Shown here piece after piece: positions 1-7,733 of a DNA stretch of 38,290 nt (the first letter of the stretch is position 1; every line of letters begins with the position of its first letter). The stretch spans positions 1 through 38,290 of the forward strand of contig QIAA01000185.1 of assembly GCA_003224905.1 (NCBI GenBank), in the 5' to 3' direction. The stretch is from Acidobacteriota bacterium (GTDB taxonomy: Bacteria; Acidobacteriota; Terriglobia; Terriglobales; Acidobacteriaceae). The notes under the pieces were generated by a model. That model did no database searches. It was not told the DNA's origin and worked only from the letters and a program-made list of their open reading frames with translations. A program made the translations under genes and the position numbers.

Positions 1-1
1 C

Positions 2-1765
2 ATCCTCGACCTGTTCGGGTCTGGCCTGGGCGGTCGCGTACGCCAGCCGGCGTCCAATTTTGGCCCCCAATTGGGTATCGCCTGGGACCCGCGCAACAAC
101 GGCCGCACGGTTATTCGCGCTGGAGCAGGTCTGTACTACGAAAATGTGATCTTCAACAGTGTATTGTTCGATCGTCCGGCACGACTCCAGAATGGGCTAT
201 TCTTTGGTACCGCAACTCTTTGTCCCTCCGGAGATCTAACTCTCCCGGATGGCTCCACGGTATCCACCAATGTTTGCGGTCAGCCGGTTGGCAATGTGGT
301 TTCAGACATTGCTGCGCTTCAGCAACTCTACCAACAGGCGACTGTGAGTGCGGGACCCCAGGCTAATGGCAGCTTCATCGGAAACACGCTCGCGGAAGGA
401 GCTGATTCAACTGGTCAGAACATGTTCGCGCCCGGTTTCCGCACTCCGCGATCATTTCAGATGAATGTTGGATTCCAGCATGAGTTGGGCCGAGGTACGG
501 TCGTAAGTGCCGATTACATTCGGAATGTCAGTACGCATTACCTTCTGGCCCAAGACATTAACCACGTCGGCGATGCGAGGTTCCTGAACGTCACGGCGGC
601 TCAGAATGCAATCGCGGGTACGCTTAGCGCATGCGGCGTGGCAACAATCGACGACGCAATAAGTGCCTGCCCCGGACTACACCCAGCAGACCCGCCCACG
701 CAGCCACTTCCGGGCCCGGCCACCATCGCTGATTTCGCGGCGAGTGGCTTGGATTCGGGCACCGTCTTCTTGTCTGGCGTACCAGCTTCATTGTTCGGAT
801 TGACACCCGATTTCGGCGCGGCATTCCCCGGTCAGAACCCAGACTTGGGAGAGAACCAGATGCTCTTCCCGTCGGGACGATCGGTTTACAACGGGCTACA
901 AGTCGCACTCAGGCAGAGGTTCGCAAATCCAATTCGTGGCTTTAAGAATGTTAACTTGCAAGTATCGTACTCGCTGTCGCGTTTCAACAGCATGACGGAT
1001 GATCAGGACTTCATCAACAATGCTTTTGATTTCCGGAATACAAACCGCTATTTCGGGCCAAGCGCTCTGGACCGCACGCATCAGTTTTCTTTCGGCGGCG
1101 TCCTCGATTTACCGTTTTTTACGCGGGTGAGCTTTGCGGCTCATTTCTATTCCGCTCTTCCGGCGACTCTGTACTTGCCACCCTCAGGCGGAGGGGACAT
1201 CTTTACGGCTGACCTTACAGGGGACGGCACTGGCGGGAGCACCACTGATTTCTCGCGCGGTGACATTCTTCCCGGCACTAATGTAGGCGCCTTCGGACGC
1301 ACGGTGCACGGCGGCAGTGGGTTGAACAACGTAATAGGCAATTTCAACTCCAATGTGGCGGGTACTCTAACTCCTGCAGGCCAAGCCGTTGTCGACGCGG
1401 GCCTAATGACCGAAGGCCAGTTGGCGACTTTAGGTGGAGTTGTTCAGCCGATAACACCGGCGCCGGCCGGCCAGGCGTCGCTCGGAAATCTCAGGGACTT
1501 TGCAGTGAAGGCGAGTTGGGTCTTGAAAGTAAAAGAATGGTTTCAGATTGAGCCTAGCGCGTCGTTTTTCAACATATTCAACTTCGCCAACTTCGATCCA
1601 AATAACGCCGCTTTAAGCGGGATCTTGGATGCCAGTGTCGGATCACTAAATGGGACGGCCAACACTTTGGACAACCGCAATCGAAATCGCATCGGGCCTG
1701 GATCGGGTGTGTTTTCCAGTGGCAGCCCTCGGCAACTGGAGTTCGGTTTGAAAATAACCTTCTAG
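2..1765 (+). CDS. TonB-dependent receptor, Oar-like, C-terminal part (5' truncated by window)
   Basis: The frame is open from base 2, so the gene starts outside the window and the first in-window start-like codon (TTG at 71) is not a real start. About 587 residues are visible, all of beta-barrel character: alternating aromatic and polar strands, long Gly/Ser/Asn loops and a terminal aromatic residue (ends KITF), as expected for an outer-membrane barrel. The stretch around NFGPQLGIAWDP and VIRAGAGLYYE is typical of the large Oar-like receptors abundant in Acidobacteriota, which carry an N-terminal carboxypeptidase-regulatory-like domain and a plug; both would lie upstream of this window. The substrate is unknown; such receptors are often assigned to import of glycans or other large ligands. 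A strong terminator follows directly. Confidence 0.85.
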   Translation: MLDLFGSGLGGRVRQPASNFGPQLGIAWDPRNNGRTVIRAGAGLYYENVIFNSVLFDRPARLQNGLFFGTATLCPSGDLTLPDGSTVSTNVCGQPVGNVVSDIAALQQLYQQATVSAGPQANGSFIGNTLAEGADSTGQNMFAPGFRTPRSFQMNVGFQHELGRGTVVSADYIRNVSTHYLLAQDINHVGDARFLNVTAAQNAIAGTLSACGVATIDDAISACPGLHPADPPTQPLPGPATIADFAASGLDSGTVFLSGVPASLFGLTPDFGAAFPGQNPDLGENQMLFPSGRSVYNGLQVALRQRFANPIRGFKNVNLQVSYSLSRFNSMTDDQDFINNAFDFRNTNRYFGPSALDRTHQFSFGGVLDLPFFTRVSFAAHFYSALPATLYLPPSGGGDIFTADLTGDGTGGSTTDFSRGDILPGTNVGAFGRTVHGGSGLNNVIGNFNSNVAGTLTPAGQAVVDAGLMTEGQLATLGGVVQPITPAPAGQASLGNLRDFAVKASWVLKVKEWFQIEPSASFFNIFNFANFDPNNAALSGILDASVGSLNGTANTLDNRNRNRIGPGSGVFSSGSPRQLEFGLKITF

Positions 1766-1785
1766 AATCGTTAAACAGCCGGCTC

Positions 1786-1818
1786 AGAGCCATCGGCGCA
1801 CTCCGATGGCTCTCTTTT
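1786..1818 (+). terminator. Rho-independent terminator of the receptor gene
   Basis: A perfect 11-bp stem (AGAGCCATCGG at 1786-1796 pairing with CCGATGGCTCT at 1803-1813) with a 6-nt loop is followed by CTTTTC. It lies 20 bases after the receptor stop codon and separates it from the hfq-like gene. Confidence 0.85.
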
Positions 1819-1887
1819 CAGTTACGTCTTGCGGGCAGACTCTTTGAGCTTACATTTACCATGCCAGCCGGCTCCGTTTCTGCAGTG

Positions 1888-1893
1888 TAAAAT
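1888..1893 (+). promoter_or_regulatory. -10-like element immediately before hfq-like start
   Basis: TAAAAT lies six bases before the ATG at 1900, and there is no Shine-Dalgarno sequence. If functional, the mRNA would be leaderless or nearly so. No convincing -35 is seen at the right spacing, so this is tentative. Confidence 0.35.
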
Positions 1894-1899
1894 GGCCTC

Positions 1900-2160
1900 A
1901 TGCCTTTTCACGGGAACTCGCAGAATCGCGGCAGGTCCGCTCCTCCGGATGGAACTTTCGAGGAAGCGGCCTATCTGAAACTTCTGGGCGAGAAGCAGAA
2001 ACCAGTCTCAATCAAGCTGGCCGACGGAGAAGTGGTCCGCGGCTGGATCGAATACTACGACAAAGACATGATCCGGCTGACGCGGGAAAATCAGCCCAAC
2101 CTTTTCATCTTCAAGCACGAAATCATGTACATCGCTGAGGACGCTGCCAACCGCAGATAG
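1900..2160 (+). CDS. hfq: Hfq-like Sm-fold RNA-binding protein (divergent)
   Basis: This 86-residue protein has an N-terminal polar tail of about 20 residues and then one Sm fold. The Sm1 part reads KPVSIKLADGEVVRGWIEYYDKDMIRL and the Sm2 part FIFKHEIMYI, matching the Hfq pattern of V-x-I-x-L-x-x-G-x-x-x-x-G-x-I-x-x-x-D and Y/F-K-H-x-I. The canonical Hfq N-terminal QDxFLN helix is replaced by EEAAYLKLL, and the usual STV after the KH motif is MYI, so RNA preference may differ from that of proteobacterial Hfq. Family members form hexameric rings that bind small RNAs and mRNAs in the cytoplasm. ATG at 1900 is the only sensible start; there is no ribosome-binding site, and a -10-like TAAAAT lies six bases upstream. 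The gene stands alone between a terminator and a repeat region. Confidence 0.75.
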   Translation: MPFHGNSQNRGRSAPPDGTFEEAAYLKLLGEKQKPVSIKLADGEVVRGWIEYYDKDMIRLTRENQPNLFIFKHEIMYIAEDAANRR

Positions 2161-2181
2161 GAGCCGTACCGTTTCCGCGTC

Positions 2182-2233
2182 CTTTGCGGCAATTTCTTTG
2201 CGAACTTTGCGTTAAAGGTGTCTTGCCGCAAAG
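2182..2233. repeat. Palindromic REP-like element between hfq-like and suhB-like genes
   Basis: CTTTGCGGCAA (2182-2192) and TTGCCGCAAAG (2223-2233) form a perfect 11-bp inverted repeat. The 30-nt interval contains further TTTGCG units (near 2198 and 2207), and a partial complement (GCCAAAGAACGC) follows near 2245. It fills most of the intergenic space and resembles dispersed TTTGCG-type intergenic repeats; genome copy number cannot be judged from one window. Confidence 0.55.
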
Positions 2234-2279
2234 AAGCTCACAACGCCAAAGAACGCATATCGCAAACAGGACATCTTTC

Positions 2280-3122
2280 TTGCCCCAATCCGCTCACCAA
2301 GAATTTCTGCCCGCCATGGCAGAGATCGCCCGCGAGGCCGGCACCCTGCTGATGGAGTACTTCCGCCGCCGCGTCTCAGTGGAGTACAAAGGCGAAGCCG
2401 ATCTGGTCACTGAGGCCGACCGGGAATCCGAGTCGCTGATTCGCGACCGTATTCGCAATTTCTGGCCCTCGCACGACATCCTCGGCGAAGAGCAGGGACT
2501 CGTCGATACGGGAAGCGAATACCGCTGGTACGTCGACCCTCTCGACGGCACCACCAACTTTGCCCATGGCTTCCCTGTGTTCAGCGTGTCGATGGCGCTG
2601 GAGCATCGGGGCAAGCGCATCGCGGGAGTAATCTACGATCCCACCCGCGACGAGTTGTTCTCCGCCGCGCAGGGCGGCGGCGCATACCTGAACCGCAAGA
2701 AGATTCATGTCTCGAGCATCGGTAATCTGAGTGAGACCCTTGTTGCCACCGGATTTCCCAGCCACAAGCGCCACAAGAACCCCAATATTTTTTTCTACCA
2801 CCAGATCACCTTGCGCACTCACGGCGTGCGTCGCGCCGGATCTGCCGCCCTCGATCTCTGCGCCGTCGCCTGTGGCCGCTTCGATGGTTTCTGGGAATTC
2901 AATCTCAATCCCTGGGACACCGCTGCCGGCGTGTTAATGGTCGAAGAAGCGGGAGGTACAGTTACGGACTTCCGGGGTGGGCCCTTCCAACTCGCGAGCC
3001 GGGAAACCCTGGCGTCAAATGGCCTCGTTCACGCGCCCTTAGTCGCAGAATTCGCGAAGGTTTTTTCTGGACAGGGTCTCGAACCGCTTCCTGAAATCTC
3101 TGCCCGCGAAGGAGCGCCCTGA
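2280..3122 (+). CDS. suhB: Inositol monophosphatase family protein (SuhB-like)
   Basis: This Mg2+-dependent phosphatase of the inositol monophosphatase/FBPase superfamily hydrolyses inositol-1-phosphate or a related sugar or nucleotide phosphate in the cytosol. The metal-binding glutamate motif ILGEEQG, motif A DPLDGTTNFAHGFPVFSVS and motif B NPWDTAAGVLMVEEAGG are all intact. Length from the chosen start is 280 residues, normal for the family. The frame is open back to a TTG at 2184, but that stretch is repeat-derived. TTG at 2280 has an AGGA eight bases upstream and includes the complete first helix (EFLPAMAEIAREAG); ATG at 2316 is the alternative and would cut that helix. SuhB, histidinol-phosphatase or bisphosphate nucleotidase activities cannot be told apart from sequence alone. 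Confidence 0.85.
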   Translation: MPQSAHQEFLPAMAEIAREAGTLLMEYFRRRVSVEYKGEADLVTEADRESESLIRDRIRNFWPSHDILGEEQGLVDTGSEYRWYVDPLDGTTNFAHGFPVFSVSMALEHRGKRIAGVIYDPTRDELFSAAQGGGAYLNRKKIHVSSIGNLSETLVATGFPSHKRHKNPNIFFYHQITLRTHGVRRAGSAALDLCAVACGRFDGFWEFNLNPWDTAAGVLMVEEAGGTVTDFRGGPFQLASRETLASNGLVHAPLVAEFAKVFSGQGLEPLPEISAREGAP

Positions 3123-3157
3123 CGTTCCGTTGACTTCTGCATTCTGAGTTTGAGGTT

Positions 3158-3637
3158 ATGACTGACGCTGATCTTAAAAATCACCTCGAGGCGGCGGAAA
3201 AGAGTCCGAAACAAATTGCTGCCGCCGTTTCTGGTTTATCCGATCGAACCCTACGTTATAAGCCCAATCCAAATAAGTGGTGCATCCTGGAAGTCTTAGC
3301 TCATCTCGCTGACATGGAACTCCTCTACGCATACCGCATGCGCCAGATGCTTGCGGACAAGAATCCCGTCATCGCACCGATCGATCAGGATGACTGGGCC
3401 AGGAACCTGCATTACACAGAGGAATCTGCACCGGAATTAGTCGCGCTCTATGGGCTCAACAGGCATCACAACCTTCAGTTGCTGCGTCGTCTGCAACCCG
3501 GTGACTTGGACAAGAGTGCCTACCACCCCGAACTTCAGCACAATGTCACCCTGGCTGAATACGTCGAGAAGATGGGGACGCACGGCGCGAATCACTTGCA
3601 GCAGATCGAACGGCTGAAGCGCGAAGCGCAATCCTGA
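3158..3637 (+). CDS. DinB-like four-helix-bundle protein
   Basis: This 159-residue protein matches the DinB/YfiT fold: a four-helix bundle with three metal-binding histidines, here His49 (VLAHLADME), His142 and His146 (THGANHLQQIE). The PNPNKWCILEVLAHL stretch is the typical first signature of the family. Members bind Zn2+ or Ni2+ and include thiol S-transferases (bacillithiol or mycothiol dependent), but most are uncharacterised and many are stress induced. The ATG is preceded by GAGG at short spacing. The gene lies just upstream of lexA in the same orientation; the 91-base gap holds a separate promoter, so LexA control of this gene is not shown. Confidence 0.75.
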   Translation: MTDADLKNHLEAAEKSPKQIAAAVSGLSDRTLRYKPNPNKWCILEVLAHLADMELLYAYRMRQMLADKNPVIAPIDQDDWARNLHYTEESAPELVALYGLNRHHNLQLLRRLQPGDLDKSAYHPELQHNVTLAEYVEKMGTHGANHLQQIERLKREAQS

Positions 3638-3693
3638 TCTGCGGTTCTGCGTGGCCCGTTTCGGGATTCCGCGCGCATTTTGGTACAAATGGC

Positions 3694-3722
3694 TTGACAT
3701 TCGCCTTCTCTTCGCCAACAAT
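3694..3722 (+). promoter_or_regulatory. Putative lexA promoter
   Basis: A perfect -35 TTGACA (3694-3699) is followed after 17 bases by AACAAT (3717-3722), a four-of-six match to the -10 consensus, only six bases before the chosen lexA ATG. This predicts a leaderless or near-leaderless lexA mRNA. No Bacillus-type (CGAAC-N4-GTTCG) or E. coli-type (CTGT-N8-ACAG) LexA box was seen here. Confidence 0.5.
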
Positions 3723-3728
3723 TCCGCC

Positions 3729-4349
3729 ATGGCCATCACCAAGCGGCAACGACAGGTTTACGACTTTATCTCGGAGTTCGTGCAAAGGAATCAGTACTCT
3801 CCTTCCTTTGACGAGATTCGGACCGGAATCGGGCTGAACTCCCTCGCTACTGTTCACAAGCACATTTCCAATCTCGAGAAGAAGGGCCTGCTCACGCGCG
3901 ACTACAACCGCAGCCGTTCTATCGACTTGTTGCCACCCAAAGGTAAATTCAAGCAAGCCATGGCCGTCAATACCGGGCTGGTGCTCCCGCTGGTTGGCCG
4001 GATTGCAGCAGGACAGCCGATCGAAGCAGTAGAGACTCCCGAGACCATCTCGTTGGCTGATTTCGTGCGCTCGAAGGATGTCTTTGTGCTCGAGGTGCGC
4101 GGCGAGTCCATGCGCGACGAGGCCATACTGAACGGCGATTACGTTCTGGTAGAGAAAACTAAAACGGCTCAGAATGGCGACATCGTGGTGGCTTTAGTCG
4201 AAGGCACGGACGCGACTCTCAAACGCTTTTACCACGAAGGCGAGAGCATCCGCCTGCAGCCCTCCAATGCCAGCATGAAACCCATTATTGTCCCTGCCCA
4301 GTCCGTGCAGCTGCAGGGAAGAGTGATCGGGGTCTTGCGAAAGTATTGA
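3729..4349 (+). CDS. lexA: LexA SOS-response repressor / self-cleaving protease
   Basis: LexA represses DNA-repair genes and cleaves itself when RecA-ssDNA forms. From ATG 3729 the protein is 206 residues, the normal length. The N-terminal winged helix (1-65; KRQRQVYDFI, SLATVHKHISNLEKKGLL) binds DNA. A linker leads to the cleavage site Ala94-Gly95 (GRIAAGQP) and the S24 peptidase domain with catalytic Ser127 (RGESM) and Lys165 (ATLKRF), all intact. The frame is open 26 codons further upstream to 3651, but that stretch would cover the promoter and has no homologous look, so 3729 is preferred. There is no Shine-Dalgarno. The gene is convergent with the bacilliredoxin gene, 25 bases apart. Confidence 0.93.
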   Translation: MAITKRQRQVYDFISEFVQRNQYSPSFDEIRTGIGLNSLATVHKHISNLEKKGLLTRDYNRSRSIDLLPPKGKFKQAMAVNTGLVLPLVGRIAAGQPIEAVETPETISLADFVRSKDVFVLEVRGESMRDEAILNGDYVLVEKTKTAQNGDIVVALVEGTDATLKRFYHEGESIRLQPSNASMKPIIVPAQSVQLQGRVIGVLRKY

Positions 4350-4374
4350 ACTCAGTTCACGTGTAACCGGTAGA

Positions 4375-4809
4375 CTACCCTGCTGTGGCCGGCGCCACGC
4401 AATATTTGTCAAATACCTTTTTCATCTCGGCGGCGATGTCGGCGGCCTCACGGTGCTCTATATCGCTCCGCTGCATCATGTGCACGAGGTTGCCGTCCCG
4501 AAGCAGCGCGATTGAGGGGGACGACGGCGGGTAGCCGGTAAAGTAGGAACGAGCGCGCTCGGTGGCTTCCTTATCTTCTCCCGCAAAAACAGTAAACATC
4601 CTCTCGGGACGCCTGCCGTGCTCGAGCGCCATTCGCACGGCGGGGCGCATGCGGCCCGCAGCACATCCGCAGATTGAATTCACAATGACCATGGTGGTGC
4701 CGGTTTGATTGGCTACAGCGCGGTCGACCTCCGCTGCAGTGCGCAGTTCCTGAATTCCAAGCCGTGTCAATTCCTCGCGCATTGGAAGCACCATGAGCTC
4801 TGGGTACAT
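4375..4809 (-). CDS. brxA: Bacilliredoxin (BrxA/BrxB, YphP/YqiW family)
   Basis: This 144-residue thioredoxin-like protein has the family's Cys-Gly-Cys motif at residues 47-49 (VNSICGCAAG) instead of CxxC. The stretches AVRMALEH, FAGEDKEAT and YFTGYPPSSPSIALLRDG are characteristic of this family. In Firmicutes these enzymes remove bacillithiol from S-bacillithiolated proteins; the Acidobacteriota version probably acts on a low-molecular-weight thiol disulfide in the cytosol, but the thiol is not shown here. The ATG has GAGGAGA close upstream on the minus strand. It is transcribed divergently from murB across 112 bases. Confidence 0.87.
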   Translation of the reverse strand: MYPELMVLPMREELTRLGIQELRTAAEVDRAVANQTGTTMVIVNSICGCAAGRMRPAVRMALEHGRRPERMFTVFAGEDKEATERARSYFTGYPPSSPSIALLRDGNLVHMMQRSDIEHREAADIAAEMKKVFDKYCVAPATAG

Positions 4810-4921
4810 GTTCTCTCCTCAACGTAATTTTACCTGAATATGCGGTCACCACGACTCCGACGCACAACCTCTGTAACGCGCCATTTTCACCTCGTGGAAG
4901 TATAGTGAGACTGCCGCTTCC

Positions 4922-5968
4922 ATGGTCATCCAGGAAAATGTTTCTCTGGCGCCGCTTACAACCCTCAAAGTAGGCGGTCTGGCGCGGTACTTCGTTGAGG
5001 CAAAGACGATCGCCGGACTGAACGAAGCCGTCGCGTTTGCTCGCTCCCGTAATCTCGCGCTTTTTGTGCTTGGAGGCGGCAGTAATGTAGTGATCTCCGA
5101 CGCTGGTTGGTCTGGGATAGTCCTGAAAATTGGCTTCTCTGGTATCGAAGAGCGCAGCGAAAGCGGGCGGGCTGTATTTGAAGTCGGGGCCGGGGAGGAG
5201 TGGGATAAGTTTGTGGCTCGGGCGGTCACCCGGAACTGCGCAGGAGTGGAATGTTTGAGCGGTATCCCGGGGAGCGTCGGCGGGACTCCGGTTCAGAATG
5301 TAGGCGCCTATGGGCAAGAAGTCGCGGAGACCATCGAATCGGTGCTCGTGCTCGACCTGAAAGATTGCCAGGTGCGCGAACTTTGCAATGAAGCCTGCGG
5401 ATTCAGTTATCGCACGAGCATTTTCAATACCTGCGCGCGCGGACGCTACATAATCCTGCGCGTGACTTATACTCTTATTCCCGATGGTCAATCTCGCATC
5501 CAGTACGCCGATTTGAAAAGGCACTTCGCGGGCTGGAGTGTCACGCCGACTCTGGCTGGCACACGGGAAGCAGTACGCCGCATACGTGCGAGCAAGGGAA
5601 TGCTGATCACGCCCGGGGATGAAGATTGCCGCAGCGCCGGATCTTTTTTCAAGAATCCCGTACTAACAACCGACCAGCATGCGGAACTGATGAAGCGCGC
5701 AAGCGGCAAAGGCCTGCAGGTTCCCAGCTATCCGGCGCTCGAAGCGCTGCACAAGGTCTCGGCCGCGTGGCTGGTTGAGCATTCCGGGTTCAGCCGCGGT
5801 TATAGCAGCGGAGCAGCGGGGATTTCACGCAGGCATGCTTTGGCCATCGTGAACCGGGGTGAGGCGACGGCAGCCGATATCCTTTCTTTGAAGGAACACA
5901 TCCAACAGCGCGTCGAGGAAATCTGGGGAATTCATCTGGAACCAGAGCCGGTGTTTGTAGGATTCTGA
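4922..5968 (+). CDS. murB: UDP-N-acetylenolpyruvoylglucosamine reductase
   Basis: MurB reduces UDP-GlcNAc-enolpyruvate to UDP-MurNAc with NADPH and FAD, the second committed step of peptidoglycan synthesis, in the cytosol. The 348-residue protein shows the FAD-binding signature (LALFVLGGGSNVVI, residues about 45-58), CLSGIPGSVGGTPVQNVGAYGQEV, the substrate-binding YRTSIF near 160, the catalytic serine in AGSFFKNP near 241, and the C-terminal Glu region EPEPVFVGF. The length and the insertion before the C-terminus fit the E. coli-like type I enzyme. ATG 4922 is chosen because the homology begins about ten residues later (TTLKVGG). A TATAGT at 4901-4906 may be its -10. Confidence 0.95.
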   Translation: MVIQENVSLAPLTTLKVGGLARYFVEAKTIAGLNEAVAFARSRNLALFVLGGGSNVVISDAGWSGIVLKIGFSGIEERSESGRAVFEVGAGEEWDKFVARAVTRNCAGVECLSGIPGSVGGTPVQNVGAYGQEVAETIESVLVLDLKDCQVRELCNEACGFSYRTSIFNTCARGRYIILRVTYTLIPDGQSRIQYADLKRHFAGWSVTPTLAGTREAVRRIRASKGMLITPGDEDCRSAGSFFKNPVLTTDQHAELMKRASGKGLQVPSYPALEALHKVSAAWLVEHSGFSRGYSSGAAGISRRHALAIVNRGEATAADILSLKEHIQQRVEEIWGIHLEPEPVFVGF

Positions 5969-6038
5969 CAGTCTCTTTGAGGGTTCTTCCCACGGATCAA
6001 AAATATTTCTGAACAAGTCTGAGGTGGCGTCGTTCTTC

Positions 6039-6623
6039 ATGTATGAGGGCCAGCGAGTGGCGGTCGGATATGTGATCGCGAACGAAGCCATGGACGCGGC
6101 GAGGACCGGAGAAAGCGACTTGGAACTCGCCGTCCGGCAGCACGCGCGGCTGGTTTACAGGATCGCGTACTCGGTTCTCCGCAATCATCAGGACGCCGAA
6201 GATGCCACGCAGGAAACGTTCATTCGGGTTTTGCGAGCGCGTCGGAAGCTGGGAACCATCGATGATCCGCGAAGGTGGCTCGCCAGGATTGCCTGGCGGG
6301 TCGCGGTCGAGAGGAAAAGGAAGCCTGCTGAGGTCAGCTTGGAAGAAGTGAGTGAAGTCTCAAGCCAAGATCGATGGAAGGCTGGTGCAGACGAAGAGTT
6401 GTTGGGGACAGAAATGAACCGCTTGCTGCAATCCGTGATCGCCCGCTTGCCACCTAAGTTGCGGGAGCCGCTGGTTCTCTCCACATTAGAGGAGATGTCA
6501 ACGCTCGATATTGCAGCAACACTCGGCACGAGCGAAGCGGCGGTACGTTCGCGAGTGTTTCGCGCGCGTCAAATTCTGCGAGAAAGATTGGCAGTCTTGC
6601 TGGAAGGAAAACATGGATTTTGA
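6039..6623 (+). CDS. ECF-family RNA polymerase sigma factor (sigma-E/RpoE-like)
   Basis: About 194 residues with the two ECF modules. Region 2 is QHARLVYRIAYSVLRNHQDAEDATQETFIRVLR, including the core-binding DAEDATQETF motif; region 4 is LPPKLREPLVLSTLEEMSTLDIAATLGTSEAAVRSRVFRARQILRERL, the -35-recognising helix-turn-helix. There is no C-terminal extension. Three starts are possible: GTG 6024, ATG 6039 and ATG 6090. None has a well-spaced Shine-Dalgarno, so the N-terminus is uncertain by about 20 residues. The stop codon overlaps the start of the next gene by 11 bases, the usual arrangement of an ECF factor with its own anti-sigma factor, so the two are presumably co-regulated. The inducing signal is unknown. 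Confidence 0.85.
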   Translation: MYEGQRVAVGYVIANEAMDAARTGESDLELAVRQHARLVYRIAYSVLRNHQDAEDATQETFIRVLRARRKLGTIDDPRRWLARIAWRVAVERKRKPAEVSLEEVSEVSSQDRWKAGADEELLGTEMNRLLQSVIARLPPKLREPLVLSTLEEMSTLDIAATLGTSEAAVRSRVFRARQILRERLAVLLEGKHGF

Positions 6624-7137
6624 AAGGACCCAATTCGACGACGATAGGCTTGATGAGGCGCTCAAGAAGTACGGTGCAGCCGAGCCACGAGCCGGACTGG
6701 AGAGCCGAATTCTGGCCAATCTGTCCGGGGAACGTGAAAATCTAGCTTGGCGACATTCGCATTGGCGATTGCCGGCGGCTACGATTGCATTCGGTGTAGC
6801 GGTTGTGGTCGGATTTTTCCTAACACGAAAGCCTGATTCCCCGCACGTGAATGTGGTAAACCAAACCTCACTTACGGAGAACCAAGAAATATCACGACCT
6901 GCGATTTCGGATCCCATTCCGCCTGTTGCCTTGGGGGCGATTGCCCATGTGAAGAAGTCTCAGCGTCACGTTGCGAAAGCACACACGGAGCCGCATCTCG
7001 AGCAATTTCCTTCGCCCACTCCGTTGAATGAACAGGAAGAGATGCTGGTCCGCTACGTTCGGGAACGGCGGCAGGAAGCGGTAATGGTTGCACGGGCCCG
7101 GGCAGAGCTGCTGAAACAAGAACTTGCCGACTTCTAG
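6613..7137 (+). CDS. Putative membrane-anchored anti-sigma factor
   Basis: This 174-residue protein begins at ATG 6613 with GGAAGGA upstream, overlapping the sigma-factor stop by 11 bases. It has an acidic N-terminal cytoplasmic segment (FDDDRLDEALKKYGAAEPRAGLESRILANL), one membrane helix near residues 50-70 (LPAATIAFGVAVVVGFFL), a low-complexity periplasmic linker and a charged C-terminal helix (NEQEEMLVRYVRERRQEAV). No zinc-binding HxxxCxxC motif is present, so it is not a ZAS-type anti-sigma factor. The function is inferred from translational coupling and topology. The frame extends upstream to 6511 inside the sigma gene, but that part has no supporting features. Confidence 0.7.
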   Translation: MDFERTQFDDDRLDEALKKYGAAEPRAGLESRILANLSGERENLAWRHSHWRLPAATIAFGVAVVVGFFLTRKPDSPHVNVVNQTSLTENQEISRPAISDPIPPVALGAIAHVKKSQRHVAKAHTEPHLEQFPSPTPLNEQEEMLVRYVRERRQEAVMVARARAELLKQELADF

Positions 7138-7204
7138 AAACTCGCCGTCAAGCGAGCCACCGGGAGACTTGCAGCAATAGGTTTCGAGAAGGAGGAACAA
7201 TCAC

Positions 7205-7723
7205 ATGCAGAGAATGATCTGGTCTGTACTGATTCTGGTTGTGTGGCTTTGTGGAGGAGCAGAGCGTGGATGGCCGCAAGATTCCAAAGCCGAGCGTTCG
7301 TCAGAAAGGAAGGTCGCAGCTTATCGTCTGGACTTCTCGATCAATGAACTCGAAGATGGGAAAAAAATCAACGAGCGCCACTATTCCATGAAGACACTAG
7401 ACACCTTTCAGGAACTCAAGATCGGAACACGTGTGCCGGTAGAAGCTGAGCACGGCTCATTCCAGTACCTTGACGTCGGAACAAACATCAGATGCCGGGT
7501 ATTCGACAGCCAAGGGTCGCCGGGCCTGGATGTAAAGGTAGAGATCAGTAACTTCGCTCTTCCCGATCAGGCCAAAGGAGGAAGCCAACCGATAGTACGC
7601 CAGATGGTCATCAGCGGCAGCACGTTGGTTACGCTCGATAAACCCATGCTGATCGGCGTGGTTGACGATCCTAACTCCAAGCGTCAGTTCCAACTCGAAG
7701 TGACCGTGGCAAAGCTGAAGTAA
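7205..7723 (+). CDS. Small secreted protein of unknown function downstream of sigma/anti-sigma pair
   Basis: A 172-residue protein with an N-terminal signal-like segment (MIWSVLILVVWLCGG) and a predicted beta-rich mature part: a repeated strand pattern through YRLDFSINELEDGKKINERHYSM, LKIGTRVPVEAEHG, YLDVGTNIRCRV, and a tail with DDPNSKRQFQLEVTVAKL. I do not recognise a named domain, but I believe similar small exported proteins occur in other Acidobacteriota. Start ATG 7205 has GGAGGA at good spacing. It follows the anti-sigma gene by 67 bases in the same direction, so it is a likely member of the same transcription unit or target of the sigma factor. Confidence 0.6.
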   Translation: MQRMIWSVLILVVWLCGGAERGWPQDSKAERSSERKVAAYRLDFSINELEDGKKINERHYSMKTLDTFQELKIGTRVPVEAEHGSFQYLDVGTNIRCRVFDSQGSPGLDVKVEISNFALPDQAKGGSQPIVRQMVISGSTLVTLDKPMLIGVVDDPNSKRQFQLEVTVAKLK

Positions 7724-7733
7724 TCCCGTCGGG

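Noticed and set aside
4571..5524. 317-codon open frame on the minus strand across murB
   Set aside because: Antisense to an intact, highly conserved murB; its protein shows no family motif and its high Arg/His composition is that of a GC-rich shadow frame.
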